A stretch of DNA of 64,000 nucleotides from Gigaspora margarita. Lineage: Eukaryota; Glomeromycota; Glomeromycetes; Diversisporales; Gigasporaceae. The notes below the pieces were generated by a model. It was not told the DNA's origin and did no database searches. It was given only the letters and a program-made list of their open reading frames with translations. The position numbers and the translations under genes were made by a program. The stretch spans positions 50,564-114,563 of the forward strand of contig WTPW01000605.1 of NCBI GenBank assembly GCA_009809945.1, in the 5' to 3' direction. Shown here piece after piece: positions 12,069 through 22,877 of this stretch (its first letter is position 1; each line of letters opens with the position of its first letter).

Positions 12069-12580
12069 GAAATTTAACTATTTTTGAATTTGTATCACTT
12101 TATATCAAATCTGTTAATTTTATTTTAATAATTTTTTTATAATTTTAAATCAAATATAGATTAAAAACAATATAAATTTTTATTATTTTTATTATTATAT
12201 AATAAATTTATGTTTTTAAATATTTTTTAAATGCTGTACTAAATTTATTACTACAAGGTTTGCAATTTGTAATTTTCATTTAAAGCTAATTTATGCCAAA
12301 TTTTTATAAATAACTTTTGTTAAAATTTTATATAGAAAAAAATATTAGTATTAAAGAATATTTTAGCAAATTATAATTAAAAATTATTATTTATTGCTAT
12401 AATATGATTTTTTTTAATTTGTACTAAATTTATTATAAAGAGCTTATTGATATCTATTAAGAAAAGATATAAATAGTCTCTTAATTATTTTTAGAACTTG
12501 AAAACATATGGATTCTATTTTTTAAAAATTGTAGTTGTTGATAGTATACATTTAATTGCAGAACTAAAAATTCTGATTAA
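12069..12580. other. AT-rich spacer, no gene seen
   Basis: It is A/T-rich with TGTACTAAATTTATTA motifs (12234, 12420) that recall the palindrome near 5049. No coding potential is visible. Confidence 0.5.
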
Positions 12581-12596
12581 ACTATAAAATAAATAT

Positions 12597-13144
12597 ATAT
12601 ATATATATTTTTTAACCTTCAATAGTTGCACTGAACTACCTTTTGATAGATTATATACTACATTAAACCTACTTGGGCTTGTTTATCTATGATATACCAA
12701 CAGAGCCCAACAAATCTTCTAGCTTGTTCTTAACTGCATGAACATGGTTCTATAGCCACCCAAAATTGATTTGTTTGTACTAATACTAGAGTGCCAGAGA
12801 TTTTTGTAGGGTCTATCTAATCCTACTATACTATGAGTTCATAAAATATTTTCTCAATTTAAACCTTGGTCTTTCACTACATCTCATGACTTCAGATATG
12901 CCAAAACAGGTTCTGGTGCAACCTATTTCACAGTCCAAATTCTCAAATAATGGCTAATAGTACATATTTGTTACTATTACTAGTTTGTATCTCAATCCAT
13001 TTTTTGTAATGCTATTGCAACCTAGCCTGTATCTCAAGTCACTATCTTCTTATTGTCTTTATTGTTTGCCTTTAGGAGTAATTGAACTGACAACCTTGTG
13101 ACTTGTATTCTCAAAGTGTAATCACTATACTATTAACCTAAAAG
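12597..13144 (-). mobile_element. SINE with tRNA-like head, 548 bp
   Basis: The identical 16-bp sequence ACTATAAAATAAATAT flanks the unit at 12581-12596 and 13145-13160, a target duplication typical of LINE-mobilised retroposons. On the minus strand the 5' head starts CTTTTAGGTTAATAGTATAG. Its first 8 bases can pair with CCTAAAGG about 70 nt later, as in a tRNA acceptor stem. An A-box-like stretch and a B-box-like AGTTCAATTAC lie between. The 3' tail ends in A/T repeats (AAAAAATATATATAT). The tRNA arms are degenerate and the source tRNA cannot be named. The body has no frame. Confidence 0.7.
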
Positions 13145-13160
13145 ACTATAAAATAAATAT

Positions 13161-13690
13161 TAATTATGCTTGAACAGCTCTAATTTAACCAAAAACAGCT
13201 ATGATCAGTTTGTTGCTATAAAATTTTTGATGATCTAATATTATTTAAAAAAACTAAATAATAAAACCCAGAAAAATTTAGTATAAGACCATATAAAGTT
13301 ATTTTTAGTTCTCATAACATGAACAAAAAAAAAAGACCCAGCTGGCCAGACTTATATTTAAAAATTTTATATGCAAAATTTTATAAATTTTTAAAAATTT
13401 TTTTTTTAAAATCCTACTTGACTATTAAAATATATAAAAATTTTTTTAAAAAAATTTCCAAAATATGACCTAGCCAGGTTATGAAAACCAAAAAATTAAT
13501 TTTATATAGTCTAATATTGTAATAATAGTTTGTTTAAAGAATTGTAAATCAATAATATTTTATAATGAGGCATATAATTGTTATATTAAGTATTCTAAAT
13601 TTAATTATTCTTTTAAAAATATCTTTGTACACTACTTTAATTGTTATTTTAGTAACAAAAAAATATTAATTCATGATCTACCTGAGAACC
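13161..13690. other. AT-rich spacer, no gene seen
   Basis: It includes a degenerate inverted pair around GACCCAGCTGGCCAGACTTA (13335) and ATGACCTAGCCAGGTTATGA (13465), so a small foldback is likely. No coding region is seen. Confidence 0.4.
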
Positions 13691-13743
13691 AGTGAAATAA
13701 CATAGCAGTAATATGATATGTCACATGTAAATTTTTTTTTTTT

Positions 13744-13941
13744 GTGTCAAATTTTCTGCTTTGGGGAAAGGTTTTTATTCAAGCAAATGGATCAAGGGCG
13801 CCTCTTTGGGCACCTAACATTTGTTATATTGATGAGGATACAACTAGCCACATATACAACTTTTGGTTATCTAATTTAAGTAGTCTGCCCGAAGGTTCTA
13901 TACTAGTTGCCATATTTGCAACCCAACTAGGAGGTTATTAG
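13744..13941 (+). CDS. Unrecognised coding-like fragment
   Basis: A 65-residue frame (opening at a GTG, so probably the 3' part of something longer) reads WGKVFIQANGSRAPLWAPN then YIDEDTTSHIYNFWLSNLSS and ends ATQLGGY. The composition is less AT-biased than its neighbours and looks protein-like, perhaps a retroelement remnant, but I cannot name a family. It stops exactly where an AGGACCC-type element begins. Confidence 0.2.
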   Translation: MSNFLLWGKVFIQANGSRAPLWAPNICYIDEDTTSHIYNFWLSNLSSLPEGSILVAIFATQLGGY

Positions 13942-14132
13942 GACCCCAAGTTATATAAGATAGGTCAGTAACGAGTTTGTTTATTTTTATACAAAATTTG
14001 GCTCTAGAATGCTTATTTTTGATCAAAATTTGCAAAATTTACTATTTAAAAATGCAATATTTGGTAATTTTCTACTAAAAATTTCTTTTTTGTTTCCTCT
14101 AACCTATTTATCAATAGCTCAAGGTCCTAGAT
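13940..14132. mobile_element. AGGACCC-family short element
   Basis: The left end AGGACCCCAAGTTATATA and the right end, inverted, AGGACCTTGAGCTATTG are related, with inner AGATAGGT / AAATAGGT. The flanks AGGTTATT and AGATTACC agree at 5 of 8 positions. It resembles the 178-bp element at 32247. Confidence 0.5.
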
Positions 14133-15127
14133 TACCTATTTAAACCCTCTAGTCCTTGCTTCACCTGTCAATTCTACTTGTATCACTAGTACAATCCTCT
14201 GTTATATTAGTCAGTCAAGATTAGTTCCAGATGCTTACAGAATCCCATAGGACTAGTTTACCTACATGTAAATTTTTTATATATAAAATTATACAAAAAA
14301 ACATATAAAATCACTATAAACTTATTAGCCAAGATTAGTTTCAACCTACATATTAATTTAAAATTAAATTTTGTAATTATATAGAACAAAAGAAGAAAAA
14401 TAAACTTACTTTTTCTGCTAAGTTACAGTTCTGCTATTTTTGCACAAAATAAAAATTTAACTTTGCCAAAAACAAATATTTACTAATTTTAAATCAGCAA
14501 TTATATGTAAAATTATGCTCTAAACAACTTTACTTAGTGGCAATATAGGTTATCTTGACAAAAAAGTAAGTTTGCTATATGCTAAAGTTAAAATTTTTTG
14601 GGTTTCAATATAAACCCCTTTTTTATCAAGATAACCTGCTTTGGGCTTCTAAGTAAACTTGTTTAGCAAGTGATTCTACTTGTATCAAGTTTAAAACACG
14701 GTTTCTCAAACCTTTTACTAAGTAAAAAATAGTGTTAAAGTTGAAAATAAAATTTTTTTTTAAAAAATTTTTTTCTAACTTTAATCCCATATTTTACTTG
14801 TAAAAGGTCTAAGAAATCACATTTTAACTTTAATACAAGTAGAATTACATGCTAAACAAGTTTATTTAGAAGCCCAAAGCAGGTTATCTTAATAAAAAAG
14901 GGTTTATATCAGGCCAGGACATGTCCGTTCAAAATGTTGTTTACTAGGTTAACAGGAACTGTTGTGAGTCCAAAGCTTAATATATTATAATAATAATAAG
15001 AGTTTATATTAAATTTTATCTAAATAATAAATAAATAGACTAATGAGTTACAATATATTTCTAGATATACTAATATAAAAAATCATTATTAATAAATATA
15101 ATAAGTATGTATAGTATAAAAAAAAAA

Positions 15128-15585
15128 GTAATTATTGGCCAATAAGAATAATATCATGTGGCGGACAGATGGACAATTTTCAAGTCAACGGTCTAGTATG
15201 GGATATAATAGCCAATCAAAACGAAGGCATAATAAAAAAAAACATGCAGATCTGATGTAATTATCAGCCAATAAGAATAATATCACATGGCGGACAGATG
15301 GACATTTTTCAAGTCAACGGTCTAGTATGGGACATAATAGCCAATCAAAACGAAGGCACAACAAAGAAAAATTGCAGATCTGATGTAATTATTGGCCAAT
15401 AAGAACAATATCACATGGCGGACAGGCGGACATTTTTCAAGTCAACGGTCTAGTATGGGACATAACAGCCAATCAAAATGAAGGCACTTGGAGAACAGAC
15501 AGAAATTTTTCAAAGGTCTAGTATGGAAAGTAACTGCCAATCACAGTAAAAGCATGTGCCGGACAGATGGACATTTTTCAACTAT
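15128..15585. repeat. 128-bp minisatellite, ~3.6 copies
   Basis: The repeat starts at 15128, 15257 and 15385 with GTAATTATTGGCCAATAAGA. It continues with GGCGGACAGATGGACA, AAGTCAACGGTCTAGTATGG and AGCCAATCAAAACGAAGGCA. The fourth copy is partial and diverged. It is richer in G and C than its surroundings and contains CCAAT motifs on both strands. Confidence 0.85.
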
Positions 15586-15604
15586 TACATGTACATAAGA
15601 GTCC

Positions 15605-16605
15605 TCGCTACGCTTTGGACAATAATTAAAATTTTTAAAAAAACATATGAATTTACTATATAACTTTGAGCTAAGATTCTTTTAATGTTACTTATTAACT
15701 TTAAATTAAAGTTTTCGGGTATATTGAACAAGAGGAGAAGAAAAAATTGAGCTTAAAAATTGAATTAAAATTTTGTCAATTTTGCACCAAATGAAAATGT
15801 AACTTGGCCAAAATCAAATATTTTCCGATTTTAACATAAGAAGTATATATAAAAACATGCCCTGAACAACTTTACTTAGTCGACGGAAGTAGGTTACCTT
15901 GTCAGAAAAATGGGTTACCTATGTACTAAATTAAAATTTATTGTATTTCTTGATTAAACTTTTTTCTTTATTAGGTAACCTACTTTGGGCTCTTAAGCAA
16001 AGTTGTTCGGCATGTAATTTTATATTATATTTGAGATTGAATCACGTTTTTCGGACCTTTTACTAAGTGAAAAATGGTTTAAAGTTCGAAAAAAAATTTT
16101 TTAAAATTTTTTTTAAAAAAAATTTTTTTTCTAACTTTAAATCCATTTTTCACTTAGTAAAAGGTCTGAAAACGTGATTTAATCTCAAATGTGATATAAA
16201 ATTACATGCTGAACAACTTTGCTTAAAAGCCCAAAGTAGGTTACCTAATAAGAAAAAAGTTTAATCAAGAAATACAATAAATTTTAACTTTAGTACATAG
16301 GACCCATTTTTCTTACAAGGTAACCTACTTCCATCAACTAAGTAAAGTTGTTCAGGGCATGTTTTTACATATACTTCTTATGTTAAAATCAGAAAATAAT
16401 TGATTTTGGCCAAGTTACATTTTCATTTGGTGCAAAATTGACAAAATTTTAATTCAATTTTTAAGCTCAATTTTTTCTTCCCCCCTTGTTCTATATACCT
16501 GAAAATTTTAATTTAAAGTTAATAAGTAACATTTAAAAGAATCTTAGCTCAAAGTTATATAGTAAATTCATATGTTTTTTAACAATTTTAATTATAGACA
16601 ACAAT
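15605..16605. repeat. ~1-kb near-perfect palindrome
   Basis: The left arm text from ACATATGAATTTACTATA through TTGAGCTAAGATTCTTTTA, GTAACTTGGCCAAAATCA and GGACCTTTTACTAAGTGAAA is mirrored on the right. The centre is near 16105, in a run of A then T. Confidence 0.8.
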
Positions 16606-17017
16606 GAAAGGGACATGCCCTGGGCCTGATATTGCAAACCAAAAAATTTTAACTTTAGTATATAGCAAACTTACTTTTTTGTCAAGATAAACTATATTTT
16701 GCTACTAAGTAAAGTTGTTCAGAGCATAAATTTATATATAATTTCTAATTTAAAATTAGTAAATATTTGTTTTGGTAAAGTTATTTTCATTTGTACAAAA
16801 ATGGCAGAACTGTAACTTAGTATAAAAAGTAAGTCTATTCTACTTCTTTTGCTCTATATAATTACAAAATTTAATTTTAAATTAATATGTAGGTTGAAAC
16901 TAATCTTGGCTAACAAGTTTATAGTAATTTTATATATTTTTTTGTATAATTTTATATATAACAAAAAACTGGTTCAAAAAAGTGTGACAAATTATGTTAC
17001 CGATAGTAAATTATAGG

Positions 17018-18224
17018 AAAATTTACTATTGTTTTTTGCCTTTTTGGAATCTAGAGCTTTCCAAAAGACAACCAATTTTCTACTAAGTAAACATCTCTTT
17101 TAAATTAATTATAACTTGTTAAAAAGAAAATTCAGCATAGAGGACATTCGAATCTGATAACTTCTGGGATTGATATTACACAAGTATTTATATAGTGTAG
17201 TATTGTAAAACTCAAATTTTCAAGTCTAAGCAAACTTAAAAAAACCATTAATATCAGTTCAACACTTTACTAGTAAACCAGTTTCGTAGTGAGCATCTCT
17301 TCAAGAAATCCAGTTGCATCATGTTGCATCACGCGAATAAAAGGTAGATCTATTGAGAGTTGAAGTACTATCTACCGTATAGTAAGAGATAATAAAAATA
17401 TATTGTACTGCTTAATTCGTGAAGCTTAACGTTATTTTTTTAGGGTGTTTTTATTATTATTTAAGTAAACAACTTGTTTATTTTATTTGTAGGTTTTTGT
17501 AGACTGTTTTCAAAAGTTGTTTGTTCTTTAGAAGATGTTTGATTCAATATAAGTCATTTTATATATACGATAATAAAGCTTTGTTAAATTATATGAATTT
17601 TTAAAAAAAAATTAATAAAGAATATGTAACTTGTTACCAGAAACTTTTTTAATTAAGTTCTTGCATTTGTAAGTTGTATTATGCTTTGGACGAATAGTTT
17701 TATTCTTTACGACGCGAAGTTATTAATATAATAAAAGAATTGTAATATTTGAATTGCGCCTGTTGATTGGTTGTGTTGTTTAATTATTATCTATCTATTT
17801 TTACGAAACATGTATCACGTGGTTTAAAAACAGTTTTATGATTGGTCAACTACCTCATGATCAAACCTATGCATTTCCAAAAAATGAGAAAGTCCTCCAT
17901 GCTAGAAAATTCTGGTCATAATGGCAGTTAAATCATTAAAATTGGTCTAGTGAATTATGAAAAGATCATTTTTGTTTTTGCAACTATATAGTATAAACAA
18001 AAAAGTTAACATATAATCATGAAGACAAAAATACTTATATCTTGTAATTCACTAGATCAATTTTAATAATTTAACTGCTATTATAACTGAAATTTTCTCC
18101 TCTACAACTTTTATATAATTTAAAAGAGATGTTTACTTAGTAGAAAATTGGTTTGTCCTCTAGAAAACTTCAAATTCCAAAAAAGGAAAAAATATATAGT
18201 AAACATATTTTTACTATTACTTGG
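17018..18224. repeat. Inverted-repeat element with unrecognised core
   Basis: An arm at about 17018-17112 (TTTTTGGAATCT..AACCAATTTTCTACTAAGTAAACATC) recurs inverted at about 18113-18224. A second small palindrome lies at 17935-18090. The core 17150-17880 is mixed-composition sequence with CCAAT-type motifs (GATTGGTTGTG, GATTGGTCAAC). I find no convincing frame, promoter or RNA in it. Confidence 0.5.
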
Positions 18225-18697
18225 TTCTTAGACTAATCATGAATTAACTTATTAAAATATAAGGTAGCTGTGTGATGCTGTCACGCAAAACCAGGAACAA
18301 AAGAATCAGTAGATCATATTAGAAGTTTTAAAAAATGTAATATTTTAACAGTTTATTAATACTAACCAATAAATTATGTATACCTTAGTTTACATGTGTA
18401 TTGTACAGAGTTGGCATATAACTAGGTCACATTAATAAATTTCGAAATGAGTCATATGAATTTATTAATTATATTAGTAGTTTAATTGGTCATGTGCTAA
18501 CACTATGTACATTTTTTAGTATTTATTGTTTAATTATATTTAAAAGCTTAACTTATTTGGTATGATAATAAAATATGATATAGGAAGCATTTTATGTAGA
18601 GAACAAAGTTGTAAATAGCTTTAGTAAATATTATAAAATATATATATATATATTTTTAGAAATCAAGCAGTATATAAATAGACAAAACCAGTATTAC
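18225..18697. other. AT-rich spacer, no gene seen
   Basis: Nothing recognisable apart from a TATA-box-like TATATAAATAG at 18671-18681 just before the putative LTR. Confidence 0.4.
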
Positions 18698-19117
18698 TAT
18701 TGAAATTTGGGAATGCGTCAGATTAGAGGGCCAGATTTAGATTAGCGATAGTGAACAAGAGAAGGAATACATAAGGTTGGGTTTATAAATATAATGAAAT
18801 GGGATTCACAAACAATACAAAAATAAATGAAAGCCAAGAGATATGATAAATAAACATTCATTAAGAAAACTTTATTATAATAGAGGAATTATTTAGATAA
18901 TATCTAATGCTATCTAATACCTCATTCTTGCTCTCTCTATTATGTATAAGGGACAAAAACCTCTCAATACACAAAGAGTGAACATATCAGACTTATATAC
19001 ATTTGTAATCTATATAAATTATTTACACCAANCAATTGTCAGTTTAACTTCCTTCTGCCTTACACAATCAATTCGTNATTGAGATACNACAACNAAAAGT
19101 CTAATTGCCCTTCAACA
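18698..19117. mobile_element. Possible solo LTR
   Basis: The stretch starts TATTGAAATTTGGGAATGCG and ends ..TTGCCCTTCAACA, near-complementary terminal motifs of the TGTTGAA..TTCAACA kind seen in Copia-type LTRs. The interior has typical LTR features: mixed composition, a pyrimidine-rich stretch CTCATTCTTGCTCTCTCTAT (18931) and GGGACAAAAACC. The first dinucleotide is TA instead of TG, and the flanks (ATTAC / CCTAT) do not match as a 5-bp duplication. No internal retroelement genes are seen. Several single N calls at 19032-19220 limit the reading. Confidence 0.35.
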
Positions 19118-19555
19118 CCTATAAACTTGATNGTAATATTACTTTGTGTNAGGGGCNAGANGATAATATTTAAACNTTTTGTATTCATTCNTCCCTAAAA
19201 GAAGCAATAATAATTTATANATAATTGATCTGTNTACAAAAGTGATGGCATGATGATTATTAATATAGACATTCGACGCATCACAATAGCTTTAATTAAT
19301 TGTAGAACCCCAAGGATATCTAAATAAGGTAATAAGAGTAATATTTGTTATAGAGGTACAATTGAAAGATTTAAGAATGATCAAATGTAACAATGATTGA
19401 TCAAATAAAGCAGGGAAGCATAGATATTGCAACAAAAAAAATCTAAGCCATTTCCTAAATAAAGTTCAAGCCAATCTGATTAATGCGAGAGTTATAACTA
19501 TAATGGTATAATTGTTCTGAAATGTTCAAACCTTTCAGGTTGATTAGATTGTATC

Positions 19556-19678
19556 TAGAGATTGTACCTGGGTTGATATTTTTATTATATAGCTATAATA
19601 AATTACCTGGATAACCAGGTAATCTAATAATACTCAGGTAGAGATTTTCTTGATGAATACAATCTCTAGTTTTGATAT
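19556..19678. mobile_element. TAGAGATT-ended small element, word ACCTGG
   Basis: The ends TAGAGATTGTACC and, inverted, TAGAGATTGTATT share 11 bp. The body contains ACCTGGGT, ACCTGGATAACCAGGTAA and CTCAGGTAGAG, one word in both orientations. No target duplication is recognisable. A larger relative with the same terminal octamer lies at 22878. Confidence 0.45.
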
Positions 19679-20806
19679 TTGCCAATTCATTATGAATATA
19701 AAGATCTGTGTCTTAAAATTGCCAAATGTGTTTTAAATATTTTAGTACTTGGTGATTCACCAACTTTAATAATTACATTAAAATCCTCTTTATCGCCAAA
19801 AAGTTCGATAATTGTTTGAAAGTTTTTCAAAGAATTAATTTTCGTCTATTTGAGATAATGTGCTTATATTTTGCATGAAATAAATAAATAAATAAATAAA
19901 CTTTTCATAAATAAATATCCTAACCTGGGATAAAAATCTTGAAATTTACCCGTATAAGGTGTCTTGAATTTCACAAAATGTTATATAATTGTTAAAATCT
20001 ATAACAATAAGTGAATATTTAAATTTTCAGAACTTAACTCCAGAAAAATTTGTGCAGCTTTGATAAAATTTTAAGATTACGCGAGTTATCTGAGTGGACG
20101 GGTGACCCAGATGGTCACCCACCTGGGTCCAATTACTATTCAGATTAAATAATCGAGTAAATGCATTTTTGATAGCTGCAGTATGATTACCTTTATGTGG
20201 TGCATCAGATTAGTTGCAATTACATATGGTTTGTTGTAGGTCAATTCTACAATACAAGCATTTTTGACAACTAAAACATACTTCTCTGTGATATTTTAGC
20301 TTTGTTTTTTGAATATCAGCTATTATAACCAAGCAAGAAGGAAATTTATATAAAGAGAAAGAAAAATATGTTTGTTGAAAAAAAGCAAATGTCAAAATAT
20401 ATATATAATAACTTTTAGAATAACGTATTATATATAATCACTAATCGAAACTAGTATAATCTATATTAATTTATCATAGATTCTAAATTTGGATTTTTTA
20501 TTAAGAATCAGAGATTTTCCTTCATCATCACTATAAAAATCACTAGGTCACACTTTTTTGCAAACCGCTATAATATATTTTACTATGTTTTATTATAAAA
20601 ATCTTCCCTAGTTAAAATTCTTCTTCTATTACAAATTGACAATTAAATTAATGTAATTTGTTTATAAGTTGTTAAAAAATTCTATTATAGGATTTATTTG
20701 CTATTTTGAGTTAACTTGTATTAGAATTATCATGATTTCTAATGCAAGCTATAGCTAACAAAATTTTGCTATAGAACTTATTTGCTATTTTGGTAATTAT
20801 AATGGA
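19679..20806. other. AT-rich spacer with a small GACCCAGATGGTC motif
   Basis: A degenerate palindrome GGTGACCCAGATGGTCACCC at 20100-20120 resembles the ACCCAGG words of nearby elements. (AAATA)n occurs at 19880-19900. A short minus frame at 20210-20395 has no domain. No gene is supported. Confidence 0.45.
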
Positions 20807-21420
20807 CCCAGGACATGTTCTCTTAATATAGATCAAAATGCTATCTATAATTAAAATTTAAAAAAAATATATGAATTTTTTATATAGCTTTGAGCTAAGA
20901 TTCTTTTAAATCTTATTTATTAACTTTAAATTAAAATTTTTGAGTAAATAGAACAAGGGGAGAAGCTTAAAAATTGAATTAAAATTTTGCTGATATTGCA
21001 CAAAACAAAAATGTAACTTGGTCAAAATCAAATATTTGCTAATTTTAAAATAATAAATATATGTAAAAACATGCTTTGAACTACTTTACTTAGGAGTCAA
21101 AAGTAGGTTACTTTGTAAGAAAAATAAGCTATCTATATACTAAAGTTAAAATTTTGGGGTTTCAATATAAACCCCTTTTTTTGTCAAGATAACTTGTTTT
21201 GGGCTTTTAAGTAAACTTGTTCAGCTGGCAATTCTACTTGTATTAAAGTCAAAACATGCTTTCTCAAACCTTTTACTAAGTGAAATATAAGGTTAAAGTT
21301 CAAAAAAAATTTTTTTAAAAAAAATTTTTTTTGAACTTTAACCCCATTTTTCATTTAGTAAAAGGTTCGAAAAAGCATGTTTTGATTTTGATACAAGTAG
21401 GATTGTCAAAAAATAAGTTA
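20807..21420. mobile_element. Truncated relative of the AGGACATGTCC foldbacks
   Basis: It begins near CCCAGGACATGTTC and follows the left arm of the 14910/15605 palindromes (TTTGAGCTAAGATTCTTTTA, TAACTTGGTCAAAATCA). It folds back over 21295-21410 around TTTTTTTTAAAAAAAATTTT. Most of the right arm is missing, just before the 8.76-kb element begins. Confidence 0.5.
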
Positions 21421-21859
21421 AAAAAAATGAAAATTGTGAATATTATTAAATTTTAGGGAGCTACTATTTCCACCATGGTAAATTGCTATTTCCACCATGG
21501 TGGATCATGTGATCAACCAAAATTCTGAACATTTCTGATTTACTATTAATCACATATATATACTGTATTTCGGTATATGTTGCAATAGTCAGTGATGACT
21601 CAAATGATGATTATCGAATGTGCAATGTAGATCATACCAGTATTTATTTTTTAAATTTTTTTCTTTGTTTCTGTATTACTGTATTAACTATAGCAGTCGC
21701 ATTATTTGTAGGTGTCAATAATTACCACTACGTCGTTATGGAGATTGAATAGATTGGTGCTAGTGTTCAAGTTTTTGCTAGTTAGTAATTTAAGTTGTAG
21801 TCATGCTAATGTATTTCGTTCTGTCGCTGATTAAACTGATATTAATTAGTTGTCATAGG

Positions 21860-22048
21860 TAGAGTTAATACCTCTATCCGGATATATTTTTTATATCTGG
21901 GTTTATCTAGCTTTATTATAGTATATATCCAAATATAAATTTAAATCCGGATTTATTTATATCCGGATATAAAACTACTATGTCATGTTATATCACATGA
22001 CATAGTATATATCCAGAGATATATATCCGTATAGAGGTGATAACTCTA
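21860..22048. mobile_element. hAT-like word-repeat element, word TATATCCGGATATA
   Basis: The ends TAGAGTTAATACCTCTAT and, inverted, TAGAGTTATCACCTCTAT agree at 16 of 18. The exact 8-bp duplication GTCATAGG lies at 21852-21859 and 22049-22056. The 189-bp body is built from ATATCCGGATAT words plus a central CTATGTCATG..CATGACATAG hairpin. Confidence 0.8.
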
Positions 22049-22132
22049 GTCATAGGATCTGTGTTGTTGATACTGATTACGTGGATGATTAAGCTATGGT
22101 TGGTGCTATTGTATTTTGTTCTATTTTGTTCT

Positions 22133-22435
22133 TTATAGGTTATTGATTAAGTTGTATTTGGTTGCTGTTGGAGCGTCGTCATTGGTACAGGCAATTAGAT
22201 CATGATTAAGGTCATTGTTGAAGGTCTTGTTGATGCTGGCAATAAGACCTTGTTGATTATGTGTCGTTGGTGCTATTGAATTGTATTTTAGCATTGTTGA
22301 CTCAATTGTCATTCCACTGTTGAGTACAATGTTGAATAGGTTGTCATTTTGAAATTTTTTTAAATTCAGTTGATGTAAGTTAACAGACTGAAAAGAAAAA
22401 AGAAATGCAGCTATCTCTATAGAAGAAAGTTGCAT
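22133..22435 (-). CDS. Unrecognised open frame of 100 residues
   Basis: The frame reads MQLSSIEIAAFLFSFQSVNL at the start and is rich in N, T and L. No motif, signal or membrane segment is clear. It lies inside the MULE-type element, in sequence with imperfect GTTGTT/GGTGCTATTG repeats, so it may be accidental. Confidence 0.15.
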   Translation of the reverse strand: MQLSSIEIAAFLFSFQSVNLHQLNLKKFQNDNLFNIVLNSGMTIESTMLKYNSIAPTTHNQQGLIASINKTFNNDLNHDLIACTNDDAPTATKYNLINNL

Positions 22436-22877
22436 ACTTAAACACTTCCTCCTATGGTTATTTAGCCTAAACTTTTCATCAAGGCCGGCCTATGCAATGT
22501 AGACTACCAGCTGATGCTACACATCACGAATTTGATTCAAGTGGATTCAGAATTTTCTAGTTAAATTAGGGTTATGATATGGGTATACATATGGTAAAAT
22601 CAACTCGAAAAATTGTTTTATATAAAATTCTGAATCATAACATATATATCGATTGTAATTTACGATATATATTAGATTTTTTTATATTTTGTTTACTTTT
22701 TTTTCTTTTTTATTAAAATAAAAACTTTGATTTTAAATTAATTAATGTATTTCGTCCACTCCAATAAAATCATTGCACGTAATCGGCAAGATATTAGAGT
22801 ACCAAATGGAGTGCAATAGTCACTGCGTACATATACGCGTACGTACAATTTTTTAAAGCACTATATAGTGTTACAAC

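Larger units (their letters stand above)
14910..16628. mobile_element. Foldback element with ATAT target duplication, 1.72 kb
   Basis: The ends are CAGGCCAGGACATGTCC and, inverted, CAGGCCCAGGGCATGTCC. ATAT lies on both sides (14906-14909, 16629-16632), and the outer palindrome supplies the empty site. Inside are a 128-bp minisatellite and a ~1-kb palindrome (15605-16605). The terminal AGGACATGTCC and interior motifs are shared with the TTAA-target elements at 758 and 30789. Confidence 0.7.
14263..16985. repeat. Outer giant palindrome with nested element
   Basis: The arm at 14263-14610 is repeated in inverted orientation at about 16640-16985. Matching text includes AGCCAAGATTAGTTTCAACC against GGTTGAAACTAATCTTGGCT. 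The original centre lies at 14610-14905 and is itself symmetrical about a TTTTTTTAAAAAATTTTTTT core. The 14910-16628 element was inserted into the right arm. Without it the right arm reads GGGTTTATATTGCAAACC, the complement of the left arm. Confidence 0.75.

Noticed and set aside
13067..13144. Functional tRNA gene
   Set aside because: The T-arm and anticodon arm do not pair properly and the unit has a 16-bp duplication and tail, so it is better read as a SINE head.
15128..15585. CRISPR-like array
   Set aside because: The units are contiguous 128-bp repeats with no short repeat and variable-spacer alternation, and the DNA is eukaryotic.
18698..19117. Full LTR retrotransposon
   Set aside because: No gag, protease, RT, RNase H or integrase frame and no second LTR nearby; at most a solo LTR.
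22133..22435. Idea that the 100-residue frame is a host gene
   Set aside because: No start context, domain or splice evidence, and it lies inside a transposable element. Listed only as an unrecognised frame.
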